Positions 10,801 through 21,931 of a stretch of DNA of 64,000 nucleotides are shown one piece after another (position 1 is the first letter of the stretch; every line of letters begins with the position of its first letter). The translations under genes were made by a program, and so were the position numbers. The stretch spans positions 32,715,265 through 32,779,264 of the forward strand of contig NC_088303.1 of assembly GCF_032854445.1 (NCBI RefSeq), read 5' to 3'. A model generated the notes under the pieces. The model had not been told where the DNA came from. It worked only from the letters and a program-made list of their open reading frames with translations, and did no database searches. The stretch is from Liolophura sinensis (Eukaryota; Mollusca; Polyplacophora; Chitonida; Chitonidae).

Positions 10801-13186
10801 CCTGACACTTGGAGCAGAACTGACCTAAATTTGAAAAATCCTGGTATTGAGGTCAATACAATAATTTTGGTTTCATTCACAACCATTAACAGGGCGTATC
10901 GAACAATTTATTTATTTATTTATTTGATTGGTGTTTTACGCCGTACTCCAGAGTATTTTACTTACACAACGGCGGCTAACATTATGGCGGGAGGAAACCG
11001 GGCAGACCGTGGAGAAACCCACGCAAGATGTGAAAGACCTTCCCACGTACTGCTGGGGAGGAAGCCAGCGTGAGCGAAATGACATTATTTTTTCGCAGTT
11101 TTCTCACTGTTGCTATACATAAAACTCTCCTGTGGCTCGTAAGAATTATACCTGAAACTTACTTCACCTTAACTAACGAATGATGAGGGGATCTGTTTTT
11201 GACCGCTGACCCTGGTGTGCAGTTGTGGGTTCAGTCCTAGAAAGAGAAAGAGATTAACATTGATCGTGGGGTCCCAAGCGCGTGCTACTTCAATCCTGAG
11301 AGACGCCAGGTTGAAATATTAAACTGGTATGAAGGATACCCTATGGAATATAGCTAGCACCACGGTTCAAAAACATTAACGCCGAATAACGCTGTTTAAC
11401 CCCTATAAGTGAAGAGTCCTGAAGAACAAAATCTTCAGCAATTTCCGTAAAATCTTCCTGATGTGATGTAGTAATATTCTTTATGTGACGATGAATCAGG
11501 CTGATATGACGTCGCGTAAGACTTTCGTGCTGAAATGACGTCATGCGCTTTTGAAAGAACGACGTCATTTGTGCTATAGGTCAGTGATGGGTGATGTCAA
11601 GTGTTCTTCCATGACGTCTCACCGGGCAAAATCGGAAACGGCAGGAAATATATGTTTCCGTATTATCCTTCCGAACTAACAACAACGGCTTTAATACCGT
11701 GAGTTTTTTCTACATCTTAAGAAAGCAATTCCGACTATCTCGATCCTTATCATTTAACCTTGCCTTTAAGACATACGTCTGTACACTAAAGTAGCTCTTT
11801 AAGTTCCTTGATTACCGGTACCATTTGTCATCAACCAACATGTCGTGTAAGTGTCTACATCACAGGTGGGACAGTTTGTTAGTAAACTGACAACGACCGG
11901 TGGTTTACCACAAACGTTTCCTCCTAACATCAAACTCACCGCCGTCATATACGAGTATTGCATTAAAGCAATCAAATAAACGAATACCAAGAACCAAGCT
12001 CATACGCAAATTATATTAGTTGTCATTTCAGTATCTGCTGATAGTTTTAACCATCAGTTTTTCATTCCAGGGTGTTTTCCGCGGCACTGAGGACGATGGG
12101 TCGTCAGGAGGAGCGGAGGCTGGCGATACTTACAGCATGCAGCAAGCTAGGAACGCAGAACGGGTTTCACGCGTGCGTGAGGTGTGCGATGCGCTAGGCC
12201 GCCCGACAAGCACACAGGACACGCGAAGTCGCCTCCTTATCGTCCGCTCGCGCAAATTCGCAATTTGTTACGTGCCCAAAGCCGGCTGCACCTTTTGGAA
12301 AAGACTGATTCTAGCCTTACAAGTAAACAAGACGGACATATTTGAGTTTACCAAGAATCAAGCTCATTCACAAAGTATAGATTCTGTTTTGAAGATTCCA
12401 AAGTTTGATGCCGCCTACAAGTTCCTGTCGGAAGCTACTCGAGTGATGTTTGTTCGAGATCCATATTCCAGATTATACTCTGCTTACGTGGATAAATTTT
12501 ACCTCGGCGACTTTTGGGCGATGGGACGTAGAATAATACAGCTAGTACGTAGAAATGCGACAAGGGAGTCTCTAGCCTGTGGCCATGACTTAACTTTTGA
12601 AGAATTCCTAAGGTATGCCCTTAAGGTGTCGGGTGATCAAAGCGTTCAAGGCCCAGATGAACACTGGTTTCCTATTAGCAAACTCTGTCATCCGTGTACA
12701 TTTGATTACCACATCATCGGTAAGCAGGAAACCTTCTCTGATGACAGGGACTACGTGATGGACACAGTTGGCATCAGCGGCTTGGTGAACCTATCATCAA
12801 CGACGGAAATACTAGCTCGCGATGGCATGAAACAGACAGTTGACATGGCCTGGGATAAACTCGCTAAGTGTATGTCCCGTAAAGACTTTTGTCGGAGAAT
12901 GTGGACATCATACATAACGCAAGGATACATACATAGTTCTCAGAGCTTCCCTGAAGAGCGCATCAACCAAAATACGAGCAAGGAAGGATTTTTAAAGCTG
13001 GCCATGGAGGCTTACCACCAAAATCCACCTACGGCCGAAGAACGAAAAAAGCAACGACAGGAGGCAATGATAAACGCATATACAACAGTCTCACCGAAAC
13101 TATTGGAGCAAATTCGGCATGTTTATGATCTGGACTTTCAGTTGTTTAATTATCCTATCAGACCCGACGAGTTGTTCATTCGCTGA
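7697..13186 (+). CDS. Carbohydrate sulfotransferase gene 1 (HNK-1ST/CHST8-14 type)
   Basis: Exons 7697-7802, 9363-9424 and 12071-13186 join in phase (phase 1, then phase 0) and encode 427 residues. All junctions are GT-AG. The product should be a Golgi type II membrane protein that moves sulfate from PAPS to a glycan, as in the Sulfotransfer_2 family. Visible support: a basic N-terminus then hydrophobic TIVFGLCLLVYIAANF (residues about 20-35); the 5'-phosphosulfate loop motif VPKAGCTFWK; the 3'-phosphate motif VRDPYSRLYSAY; and the conserved HWFPISKLCHPC with IGKQET downstream. The substrate (chondroitin, dermatan or other) cannot be read from sequence. The 388-aa open frame starting upstream at 12020 includes intron sequence; the start at 7697 is preferred because the anchor exon and both phases fit. 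Confidence 0.88.
7864..8041 (-). mobile_element. SINE family A, truncated, in gene 1 intron 1
   Basis: The minus-strand copy keeps the 3' half with a (TTTA)n tail and stops at the CTAGCCTCCTCTCCGGCCGT region, so the tRNA head is missing. A second small relic with a C homopolymer lies at 8333-8385. Confidence 0.8.
9128..9192 (+). repeat. Short tandem repeat, about 24 bp x 3
   Basis: ATGTAATTAGTAAAAA recurs three times between 9128 and 9192 in gene 1 intron 1. Confidence 0.85.
9363..9424 (+). CDS. Gene 1 exon 2: short stem exon
   Basis: A 62-nt exon lies between a TTTCTTTCCAG acceptor and a GTATGT donor. It encodes GPLKQYLQEQEGDRG and following residues. It matches gene 2 exon 2 (GSLRQYLQQRDG), and both phases agree, so it is accepted despite its size. 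Confidence 0.8.
9600..9740 (-). mobile_element. SINE family A, diverged
   Basis: A diverged minus-strand copy in gene 1 intron 2 with ATTGGTGTTTTATGTCGGAC and CAGCATTATGGTGGTAGGAA on the plus strand. Confidence 0.7.
9825..10258. repeat. Dispersed repeat D, copy 1
   Basis: It shares interrupted blocks in order with 32548-32945: AAAGAAAATACTAAA near the start, CCATTAAA, AGGAAAATAG, CACCGTAGAA and AGCTATTTTT near the end. It is probably an old non-autonomous element of unknown class. Confidence 0.6.
10907..11077 (-). mobile_element. SINE family A, truncated
   Basis: Minus-strand 3' portion with a (TTTA)n tail and the core GTACTCCAGAGTATTTTAC on the plus strand, in gene 1 intron 2. Confidence 0.8.
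11895..11990 (+). mobile_element. SINE family A, 3' fragment
   Basis: CACCGCCGTCATATACGAGT and a closing CAATCAAATAAACG mark a diverged 3' end just upstream of gene 1 exon 3. Confidence 0.55.
12071..13186 (+). CDS. Gene 1 exon 3: catalytic exon
   Basis: The acceptor TTTTCATTCCAG ends at 12070 and the frame runs to TGA at 13184-13186. The exon carries the whole catalytic domain, as does the single large exon of gene 2. Confidence 0.9.
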   Translation, partial: GVFRGTEDDGSSGGAEAGDTYSMQQARNAERVSRVREVCDALGRPTSTQDTRSRLLIVRSRKFAICYVPKAGCTFWKRLILALQVNKTDIFEFTKNQAHSQSIDSVLKIPKFDAAYKFLSEATRVMFVRDPYSRLYSAYVDKFYLGDFWAMGRRIIQLVRRNATRESLACGHDLTFEEFLRYALKVSGDQSVQGPDEHWFPISKLCHPCTFDYHIIGKQETFSDDRDYVMDTVGISGLVNLSSTTEILARDGMKQTVDMAWDKLAKCMSRKDFCRRMWTSYITQGYIHSSQSFPEERINQNTSKEGFLKLAMEAYHQNPPTAEERKKQRQEAMINAYTTVSPKLLEQIRHVYDLDFQLFNYPIRPDELFIR

Positions 13187-13222
13187 CTTGTTAATGGGTA
13201 CACAATTTTTTGTGGTAGAGGT

Positions 13223-13228
13223 ATTAAA
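13223..13228 (+). terminator. Possible poly(A) signal of gene 1
   Basis: ATTAAA, a common variant poly(A) signal, lies 37 bases after the stop codon and is followed by T- and TG-rich DNA. Transcript ends are not visible, so this is only a candidate. Confidence 0.35.
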
Positions 13229-13930
13229 TTATTTATGATTTCATTTTGGTTTTATTGAGTACTAAGAGCAAAAACATCAAGCTGTTCCTTTATTCTACCT
13301 GTTAAACAGGTATCAAATTTTAGTTTAACTGAGTGAAAGGTTCCGGTGCTTTTCAGACACTGAGTTATAAAATAACTTGCCTTGTTATAACACATGTACA
13401 GGGTTCTTTTCCTTGGATAAAATTACTTCACGTGGATTTAAGGAATTCGTAATGTGGCACCCAGTGACGTCATATACGTGACAGCTGCAGTGTACATCGC
13501 TAAATTGTGCTATATCACAACTACGTTTGGCCAAGTCTTGAGTTGTGCCCCTTTGTAATCCATTTCACGTGTCGTATGGTACAGTGAGTTTCCTATGTAC
13601 ATTCTGTCTGGTGTTCGTCATGTCCCAATGTACCACGCTAAGCCATAGTATGTGGCACCTATGTTTAGCCTTGAGTTGTGCCCCTTTGTAATCCATTTCA
13701 CTAGTCATCTGCTAGTGGGATTCCCCAGTACACGGTGTCTGACATGCCTTGTGTACATGGAAGATTGTGGGGATCAACACGCAATGTTATATGCGAGCCC
13801 AGTATACATAAGCTGTCTCGGGCCGAGAAATCACGACGTTACACTAGCAATGTGAATATAATTGCATATTGTTTACTTGGACTTTTTTGTTCACTGTGAA
13901 CTTAGTGGGTACTTACCTGAAGATTTATAA

Positions 13931-14030
13931 TTTTTTATTTGTTTGATTGGTGTTTTATGCCACATTAAAGAATATTTCACCTTTACGACGGTGGCCAGCC
14001 TTATTGTGGGAGGAAACCGGGCAGAGCGCA
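13931..14030 (-). mobile_element. SINE family A, fragment
   Basis: Minus-strand 3' end with GATTGGTGTTTTATGCCACA and GGGAGGAAACCGGGCAGAGC on the plus strand. Confidence 0.75.
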
Positions 14031-14069
14031 TGTTGTTGTCTTAGCTTTGCGTTGTTCCCTCAGCCAGTT

Positions 14070-14283
14070 GAGTGAGTGAGTGTTTGGGGCTTTACTGAGA
14101 CGAAGGCAAGTATGGCGCCCGGCCCGAGCCATTATACTGATATTGGTCAAACAGTCAAACACTATACCCTTCAGGCTGAACGCCAAGCGAGGGAGTTACA
14201 AGTCTTAGGTGTGACTCCACCAAGGATTGATCCTGGATCTACCGCTCCCGAAGCGGACGCTCTACCAACTGACACAGCCACTT
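14070..14283 (-). mobile_element. SINE family B with internal deletion
   Basis: The tRNA-like head (CGAAGCGGACGCTCTACCAA on the plus strand) and the GTGAGTGAGTG tail are both present, but the stretch carrying TCGTCGTCATATGAC is missing. Confidence 0.8.
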
Positions 14284-14702
14284 GAGAGTGAACAACACTC
14301 AACCTGTTCTTGTAAGTGCACAGCTAGCTGGAGTAATATAGTTGGAAGGGTGTAGTTGAAAAAGTGTAGCTGGAAAAAGGTGGCTGAAAAACAAGACGTG
14401 AAACCACCGATTGGTTTCCGCACAATCTCGATTGAGGAACAATCACAAAGTATCCTTGCATTCCGTTCCCTTGTTAGGTGAAAATCTGTCCGTCGAAACG
14501 GACATTCGCACATTAGCCGTCAGCCAAAATGTACGTTCCGGGTCAATAATCGCAAGGCCAGTTCCCAAAATGACGTTTAACACAAACGACGAAATTTTTG
14601 CTTCGAAAAAGACATTGGTATACTTGTAAATGATCGATGACTTACAGGCTTTATTATGCAGTGCTAGAGGGAACACAACATAATTTCTTTTAGGTTTCAC
14701 CG

Positions 14703-15053
14703 GCCCGGATAGCACAGTTGGTAGAGCGTCCGCTTCGGGACCGGTAGATCCAGGATCAATCCTTGATCGAGTCACACCTAAAACTTTATAAGTTGTGAAA
14801 GTTGTAACTTCCTCGCTTGACGTTCAGCATGAAGGGGATAGTGCAACGACTGGTTGACCCGTATCAGCATAATGGTTCGGGCGGGGCGGCTTACTTGCCT
14901 TCGGTAAGTCGTCTCAGTGAAGCATCACTAAATAAAAGAACGGTGGAAATCAAACAAAGGAGGCACATTACACGTACATCCACCCTAAGGATTCCTTCGT
15001 CGTCATATGACTGAAAAATTGTTGAGTACGACGTTAAACCCCAATCACTCACT
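14703..15053 (+). mobile_element. SINE family B, full length
   Basis: This is the best copy in the window. It starts GCCCGGATAGCACAGTTGGT (A-box-like), continues with GATCCAGGATCAATCCTTGA, the body TTCAGCATGAAGGGGATAGT, TCGTCGTCATATGACTGAAA, the core TTGAGTACGACGTTAAACCC and the CACTCACTC tail. Confidence 0.88.
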
Positions 15054-15179
15054 CTTTTAGGTTTCTTGTGAGGTGAAAATCTATGCCTCAGACATTTGTA
15101 TACTGAATGGACGTTCCCGATCATAACCAAAAGATTAGCTCCCTTCCTAAAACGGCGATATATTCAGGAAGTGTGTTTA

Positions 15180-15500
15180 GCAGGAAGTCAGGACGGAATC
15201 AAGCAAAGAGGAGGTAGTCAACAGTTTTCAAAGATGTTGGAAAGACGCAAGGAATGAGTGATATCAGAATTTAATAACTAATGAAATATATATCAAGTAC
15301 GAAATGAGAACAGAATCACGCAAGGGAAGCAGTCAACAGCTTTCAGTGATGACTGGAAAGACGCAGGGAATGTTCTGGGCAAATGAGCGAAATCAGTATT
15401 CAAATCGTGCACCATGATAGTAGACCTGTATAAGTTGTCGATATTCAATATATGTAATCCAATTGTGCTTTGATTGCCACTGTTCATATTTCTCACTTAG
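15180..15500. repeat. Dispersed repeat also found beside the gene 2 first exons
   Basis: Two consecutive blocks, each with GGAA(A)GACGCA(A/G)GGAATG, resemble sequence at about 35900-36000 and 37790-37860. The unit is an unclassified repeat shared between the two sulfotransferase loci. Confidence 0.6.
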
Positions 15501-15641
15501 CGATATAATTTATCATGATGAATGTACAGCCTCTAGCCGCGGGTTATGTAGAATTATGTAGCAAAATGCTTTTTTCTTTTTCGTTTTAAACCCACTGACT
15601 AGCCACTGATTAATTATGCACGTCCCTGATCACTACATTTT

Positions 15642-16032
15642 GTTACTAATGCGACTTCACCTGCTTGTCCAGCAAGCAGCGCTTGACAGTGCAGGTTACA
15701 ATATGGCGAGTGATTGGTTTGTTACTAATGCGACGTCACCTGCTTGTCCAGCAAGCAGCGCTTGGCAGTGCAGGTTACAATATAGTGAGTGATTTGTTTG
15801 TTACTAATGCGACTTCACCTGCTTATCCAGCAAGCAGCGCTTGGCAGTGCAGGTTACAATATAGTGAGTGATTTGTTTGTTACTAATGCGACCTCACCAG
15901 CTTGTCCAGCAAGCAGTGCTTGACAGTGCACGTTACAGTATGGCGAGTGATTACTGAGTGTTACTAATGCGACGTCAACAGCTTGTCCAGCAAGCAGCGC
16001 TTGACAGTGCACGTTACAGTATGGCGAGTGAT
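15642..16032 (+). repeat. 79-bp minisatellite, 5 copies, each with a hairpin
   Basis: Units start GTTACTAATGCGAC at 15642, 15721, 15800, 15879 and 15960. The better units contain CTGCTTGTCCAGCAAGCAG, a perfect 7-bp inverted repeat with a 5-base loop. Confidence 0.92.
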
Positions 16033-16251
16033 TCAACAAATCAGAAAAATCGCCAATAACTGCAAAATCTCTGATAAAACAGAAAATGAAATTTTGTAGT
16101 AGAATTGACGACAGTTTTCTGAATATTTACATATCAAGTTTTCGTTTGGGTTTATTTATACATGTGTTGTGAACTCAACTGCCGTCTATTTTACAATATA
16201 AGTGTGTGCGTGTTGCCCTTGTACGGAGTACATTGTTAGATCACGGTCAGC

Positions 16252-16872
16252 CCCAATAGTCTAGCTAGTTTGTACCCTGGTTATTTAGCATGTAATCCAT
16301 CGTACAGACAGCCTTTATGCGGCTGTCTGTTTTAACAAAACAAATCTGCCGCACTCCTAAACGACTGATTGCAATCATTGTTATATTCTGAAAGAGATTC
16401 ATTCTAAGACACAAAACTTAAAAACATCAATTGCTGTAGCTTCAAACTACCAGACCAATATACTATACAAATATGACTTAACAAATTTGAATTTAATACA
16501 ATTGTCTTTTACAGTTATAATTCCATTCTACACAGGAAGGTGAGATAGGTGCTGAGAGCTTTTCAAGGCGAACTGTGTACACACAGCGTAAAATAATACA
16601 CGCTTTAAATGAGACGATGCTTGGCTGAGCATGCACTCTTTGGTCCAGTATTTGTCACTCCAGGAGTTCGTATATATGAATTCAAGCTGGTGTTCTGTGT
16701 CCCACTAGTCTAGCTAGTTTGTATTCTGGTTGTTTAGCATGTGATCCATCGTACAGACAGCCTTTATGCGGCTGTCTGTTTTAACAAAACAAATCTGCCG
16801 CACTCCTAAACGACTGATTGCAATCATTGTTATATTCTGAAAGAGATTCATTCTAAGGCACAAAACTTAAAA
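16252..16872. repeat. Composite duplicated block
   Basis: Block A (16252-16424) is repeated almost perfectly at 16701-16872. Between them, block B (16426-16522) is repeated at 17214-17311 and block C (16521-16689) at 19549-19718. Each A copy has the perfect hairpin ACAGACAGCC/GGCTGTCTGT with loop TTTATGC (16304-16330 and 16753-16779). Confidence 0.85.
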
Positions 16873-17213
16873 GCCGTGTCTGAAGACTGTATAAAAGCCT
16901 TAAAACTGCACATAGCTCTAGCTGTGTATTACTGGCGCTGGTTCCGAAATACATGTAGGTTTGCGTGTACTGGGATTCTTCAAATAATATAGGTGTAGGG
17001 ACAGGGGAGACTACTCTCGTTAACAAAAATATCTCGACAGTGGGCGACATTTTTGTCTGGTTACACAATATGTATTAAATTTTGAAGCTGTCTTGTTTAA
17101 CGCGAAAAATGAATTAGATTACATCTAGAAATATTTCTGGGGGAAAAAGTTATTGTTAACTAAATTTTGTTTTACAGAGCAGTATATTTTGTCATATATA
17201 AGTTTCACAGTAA

Positions 17214-17311
17214 TGCATCAATTGCTGTAACTTCAAACTACCAGACCAATATACTGTACAAATATGACTTAACAAATTGGCATTTAATACAATTGTCTTT
17301 CATAGTTATAA
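17214..17311. repeat. Block B, second copy
   Basis: ATCAATTGCTGTAACTTCAA and AGACCAATATACTGTACAAA match 16426-16522. Confidence 0.85.
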
Positions 17312-17512
17312 TTCTTATGCTTTTATCTATTTTGACCTTGGAAATTTATTGCAGTTGGTGTAAGCGGAATATACCTCATAAACCTTAAATGATGGCCTAA
17401 GTGATGAGAAATTTTGGTCTTATAGGAGGTGGGCAGGTGGAGTGGGAGTGGTGGGGGGGGGGGGCTTATTTAGAGCATTCGTATAGAGCAAACAATAAAA
17501 TAGGAGCAGCTG

Positions 17513-17513
<1 letters not shown>

Positions 17514-17573
<60 letters not shown>

Positions 17574-17640
17574 GGTGTGTGGATGAGTGTGTGTGTGTGT
17601 GTGTTGGTGTGTGGATGTGTTGGTGTATATGTATATATGT
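17514..17640. repeat. (TG)n microsatellite
   Basis: A perfect TG run at about 17514-17571 grades into interrupted TG repeats. A G homopolymer lies at 17453-17463. Long cysteine/valine or threonine/histidine open frames across it come from the repeat. Confidence 0.95.
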
Positions 17641-18229
17641 CCATACTCTAAATCATAAGCAAGGGAACCTAAAATATTTACAACTGCGACAACTCGTTGG
17701 TTTTCGACTAGCCAAAAAACAGTTTGTGCTGTTTTAAAAGTGAAATGCTGTAGTAATTTTAACAATAATAAATCCAAAAATTGGGCAGTGGTGGACGAAA
17801 AGTATTCTTAATATTAGTTTAGCACATTCTAAAGTGTTAGAAATGTATATTTTTACAAAAGGTTTAGAAAATGCTATAATCTAAAAGTATCCTTTGTGTT
17901 TTTGGTGTAATGTTCGGGGAATAAATGCGACAAACCTTGTAAATGTAACATTGTTACAACTTGTGATGTAACATTATGTTACAACTTGTAATGTAACAGT
18001 ATGTTACACCTTGAGCACAATCATGACGCAGCGATTAATTTCTTAAAATGTTGGCACTCACTTTTTCCAGAATCTAACTTTGAAAATTTACAAAATGTTG
18101 ACAACTTAACATTTGCGTTTAAATTAAAATGTATTACTTCAGAGGAAGTCAGTGTCAAGTCGGGATGCTTTATAAAAAACATACCATATAAAAGAGTAGA
18201 GGAGAGAGAGTAAAATCAAAGCAGTGGCG
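17641..18229. other. AT-rich DNA, no gene seen
   Basis: ATGTTACA motifs recur near 17965-18010. Nothing else is recognised. Confidence 0.5.
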
Positions 18230-18345
18230 ACTGTGTTCTGGTATTCTGGTACACAAGGCTGATTCTGGCACACATGCCGATTCTGGTACATATGCCAATT
18301 CTGGACCAGAAATATAAATTCTAGCACACATATAGATTCTATTTA
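18230..18345. repeat. Degenerate GATTCTGGCACA-type array
   Basis: ATTCTGG(T/C)ACA(C/T)A recurs five or six times. It is the reverse complement of the TGCCAGAATC-type motif found at 39183-39260 and 54828-55215. Confidence 0.65.
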
Positions 18346-18414
18346 CACATCGAGAAAGGCAATTCTATGGCTATTTTTCCTAATAAAGTAACTAAATACT
18401 CGGGAGCCTTTGTG

Positions 18415-18520
18415 TCCGATTGATTAGCGTGGAGGCGCAGTATTACTCATGAACCTCTCATCAACGCGGCCGCTGTGAGTTTAAGTCTAGCACATGATGG
18501 CTTCGTCTATGGAAAGGTAA
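18415..18520 (+). mobile_element. SINE family A, 5' head
   Basis: Contains the A-box-side sequence, GAACCTCTCATCAACGCGGC and the B-box-like GTGAGTTTAAGTCTAGCACA. The body is lost. Confidence 0.65.
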
Positions 18521-18829
18521 CGTGGTCAAAACTGCCAGGAACGTAACCTTAAATATGTAACAAGGCATGTGGTTGATGCACTACATACGTCATATCAATG
18601 TGGTTACTTCTTCTGGAGAACTGTTACTCAGATCTGTGCCTATGGAATTCATATTGCAAATATACAAGTGTAATCTTCATTATTCCGTCCAGCGAGGTAG
18701 TATTCGTCTTAAAACTCACAATGGTTTTATACCAAACAGTCTTTGTACAAGGCATTTCCCTGTACTTGTTGAACAATTTTTATGAATAACTCATCTCCGG
18801 TCAAAAAAGGTAAGGCTTTCATTATCATG

Positions 18830-18970
18830 CTCATGCTGGCTTCCTCTCCGGAGAGGTCCTGCAGCAACCTGCGGATGGTCATGGGTTTCCCGTGAGCTCT
18901 GCTCGATTTCCTCCCACCACAATATTGGCCGCCGTCTTATTGAGTAAAACACCAATCAAAAAAATAAATC
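18830..18970 (+). mobile_element. SINE family A, 3' part
   Basis: Starts at CTCATGCTGGCTTCCTCTCC and runs through CAACCTGCGGATGGTCATGG to AAAACACCAATCAAAAAAAT. Confidence 0.8.
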
Positions 18971-19548
18971 AAATATATTATCATTGTCAGATGTAAACAT
19001 CATGCATGTATGAACACGTAGGTCTACATGTATTTAAGTGACCATTTGGTGCGAACTTGATCCTTCAGACTATAAAAAAGGGCCACCGTTTTTCGCGAAA
19101 CCCAATGGCCTGGAGGGAACGCCCTGAGGCCACAAGAGAACGCCCGGTGGCCCAAAGTGATCGTACGGCGGCCGCGAGAGAAGTCCATTTGAAAACATGT
19201 ATAAGTAACTTTAATCCTAGTCACATAAATAAATACATGTTCCACTGTACGGGGAAAGTAATCAATGCTGAACGTCTTTTTAAACGTCTTTTCAAACGGA
19301 TAAAACCATTGCTTAGATTCATTACCTTAGTGTAGGCTTATTTGCTTCAAAAAATGATAATGGAAATAAATATAATGTGAAAACGTCAAAAAAACTTATC
19401 TTTCTTCAAATGCAGACTTTTTAGATTGGAATTGCTTTCCCTTGAAAATAAAATTTGCATTTAGAAATGCAAATACTATTTAGGCGGTCCCGAACAAGAA
19501 TGATATGGTTTGTTACCTGTAGGCCTATACCTCCTTTAATGCGTTTAT

Positions 19549-19718
19549 TTCCATTCTACACAGGAAGGTGAGATAGGTGCTGAGAGCTTTTCAAGACGAA
19601 CTTTGTAAACACAGTGTAATATAATACACGCTTTAAATGAGACGATGCTTGGCTGAGCATGCACTCTTTGGTCCAGTATTTGTCACTCTAGGAGTTCGTA
19701 TATATGAATTCAAGCTGT
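19549..19718. repeat. Block C, second copy
   Basis: CCATTCTACACAGGAAGGTG to GAATTCAAGCTG matches 16521-16689 with few differences. Confidence 0.88.
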
Positions 19719-19977
19719 CCCACCTCGTGTTCTGCGTTTTCAAACATTAACAGCTCACGTTAAAGAAATGGGTTATGCTGGGTGGACAGGTTGGTGAATT
19801 GGCTGTTGTGGAAGGTCGATGTGAAAGAATGTTTTTTGTGTGTTTTGTTGTTGTCGTTTGACAGGTAAGGAGGAAAGAGAACGGCAACACCAAGTTGTAT
19901 CCCTGGAAAACTGTGTATGCTTTGGATAGAGAGATTTTGGGTGGAAGCAGAAGATGTGACTCATCAATATGCAAATA

Positions 19978-20560
19978 CATACTCCTTAGAATGGATGAGC
20001 CACCCCCTACTCTAGCTTTACACCACTGCCACCACTTGACAAGCTTGATCTTTGGAGCCCGAGTGGCGGCTTTTGGCTTGTTTAGGCTTAGCCTCACCAC
20101 TACTGTTCTCGCACGAAACTGTTGGTGTTGATTAGAATAATGTTGTGTATGGTTTAGGTTAATTGAATTTATCTATTTATTTATCTGATTGGTGTTTTAC
20201 GACGTACTCAAGAATATTTCACTTATACGATGGCAAACAGCATTGTGGTGGGGGAAAACCGGGCAGAGAGAAACCCGGGGGAAACTCACGACCATGCGCA
20301 GGTGGCTGGTACACCTCCCCTGTATGGCCGGCGAGGAAGCTAGCATGAGCTGGACTTGAACTCACAGCGAAGGTGGATGGAATGCATTGTATGAAGTATT
20401 ATTGGAAACAAAGGTTGGGACAGTTTTGTATTTTCTAACATCGCTTCCTGCCACATCACCGTGACCTCAGTGACCTCGGCGTGGTTCCAGATTTCTCTAC
20501 AAATTTTTCTAGTGTTGGCAGTGATGTAAAGCAAACATACAGAGCGGTGCAAGCGCTGTA
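19978..20560. mobile_element. hAT-like MITE, split by a SINE
   Basis: The left end CATACTCCTTAGAATGG with TTTACACCACTGCCACCACT and the right part GTTGGCAGTGATGTAAAGC to GCGCTGTAAGG match the two intact MITEs at 57120 and 59470. A family A SINE (20168-20370) sits inside. No target duplication is recognisable. Confidence 0.65.
20168..20370 (-). mobile_element. SINE family A inside a MITE
   Basis: A minus-strand copy with TGATTGGTGTTTTACGACGT and AGCTGGACTTGAACTCACAG on the plus strand, nested in the MITE at 19978-20560. Confidence 0.83.
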
Positions 20561-21617
20561 AGGAAAACGGACGGACGAATGCAATGGTCGCAGCTATGAA
20601 GCGAAGCGGGGCGATGAAGAAAATTTCATCGAAATTTTACCAACTTCGTTCATGGAGATCGGGATTTAAATGTGGAGGCTACATATCTGGATCGGTTAAG
20701 ATCGATTTCTGATGCATGTATGAAAAGATGGGCTGGTAAATATGCAAATCAGGGGGTTGCCAGCATAGCGGTAGACACCACGACAAGGCAGCATATCAAA
20801 TATTCCGCCAATTAAAATACACCTTTGTGTGCACCACACCAAAGAAGCAACCTACTTTGTGTACAGGGTTGAAATGGGACCTCTACAGAAAGGAGAGTAA
20901 GTGCCATTATAGTGGTTGACAGTGCAAAGGGATACTGGTACTGCAAAGCCTCTTTCATCTGTGTCGATATTTGTGCTCTTTGATACACTTTGAAAAGATG
21001 TAGATGAAAGCTATCACATGAATTGCAATGTAAAATAGGGCAAGCCTGTCACAGGTTTGTCACAGATCTGAGTTTTGGCGGAATGACCGTCTATTCTACT
21101 CTTCTAACATGGCCGATAATTCGCACAGGCCTGGTGAGGTGGCAGGGGAGCAGGGAGTGGGGAGCTGTGGGCATGCGCCAGATATGTGTGTGGTGTACAC
21201 AAATCAAGAATATAGAAAGTACACGGGACCTTAAAAAATTATCTTAAAATCAAGTCTTACATTTTTACTGAAACTCTTAGGATGTGACACTCGCTGCGTG
21301 ATATTAATTTTGAATTTATATAAATATTATATATATTATGTAATTATATATGTATATTTATATAAAGTTCAATATAGCTTTGAATAATTTCTCCATAAAA
21401 CCCTGTTGTTTTTACATTTTTATGTGATTTTTCTTTAGATCGACTCCCATTTTTAAGACGTCACCATTCCTTGCGCCGGTGATTTTGTGGCTGGGGAAAA
21501 AGCCTCCACCCGCTATATAGTTTTGTATACTCGATCTATTTCTGATAGTTTTATAGCCGATAGGAAGAATGCATTGTTGAAGGCTTATTTCCGTGTACAC
21601 CCCCTCCATTGTGAACG
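20561..21617. other. No recognised gene
   Basis: AT-rich DNA with a TATA-rich stretch at 21310-21365. Short open frames only. Confidence 0.5.
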
Positions 21618-21931
21618 GTAGATCCAGGGTCAATAGTGGGTGGGGTCAAACCTAAGACTTAAAAGAGGGAGTTGTAGCCTCCTCGCTTGACGTTCAGCAT
21701 GAAGGGGATAGTACAACGACTGGTTGACCCGTATCAGTATATCGGCTTAGGCGGTGCGGCTTACTGTGCCTTCGGTAAGGCGTCGCAGTGAAGCAGCACT
21801 AGATAAAAGGGCAGTGGAAATCCGTCCTGCAACAAGGAGGCACATTACATGCACTCTAAGGATTCCTTCGTCGTAATATGATTCAAAAATTGTTAAGTAC
21901 GACGTTAAACCCTAAGCACTCACTCACTCAC
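21618..21931 (+). mobile_element. SINE family B
   Basis: Begins inside the tRNA-like head (GTAGATCCAGGGTCAATAGT), followed by TTCAGCATGAAGGGGATAGT and TTAAGTACGACGTTAAACCC and the CACTCACTCAC tail. Confidence 0.85.

Noticed and set aside
12020..12070. Start of sulfotransferase gene 1 at ATG/alternative start 12020
   Set aside because: The stretch ends in a polypyrimidine-AG acceptor identical to that of gene 2, and upstream exons fit in phase, so it is intron.
17420..17777. Histidine/threonine and cysteine/valine open frames
   Set aside because: They are translations of the (TG)n microsatellite.
20560..20700. Possible exon around ATGAAGCGAAGCGGGGCG
   Set aside because: Short, no domain and no clear splice partners.
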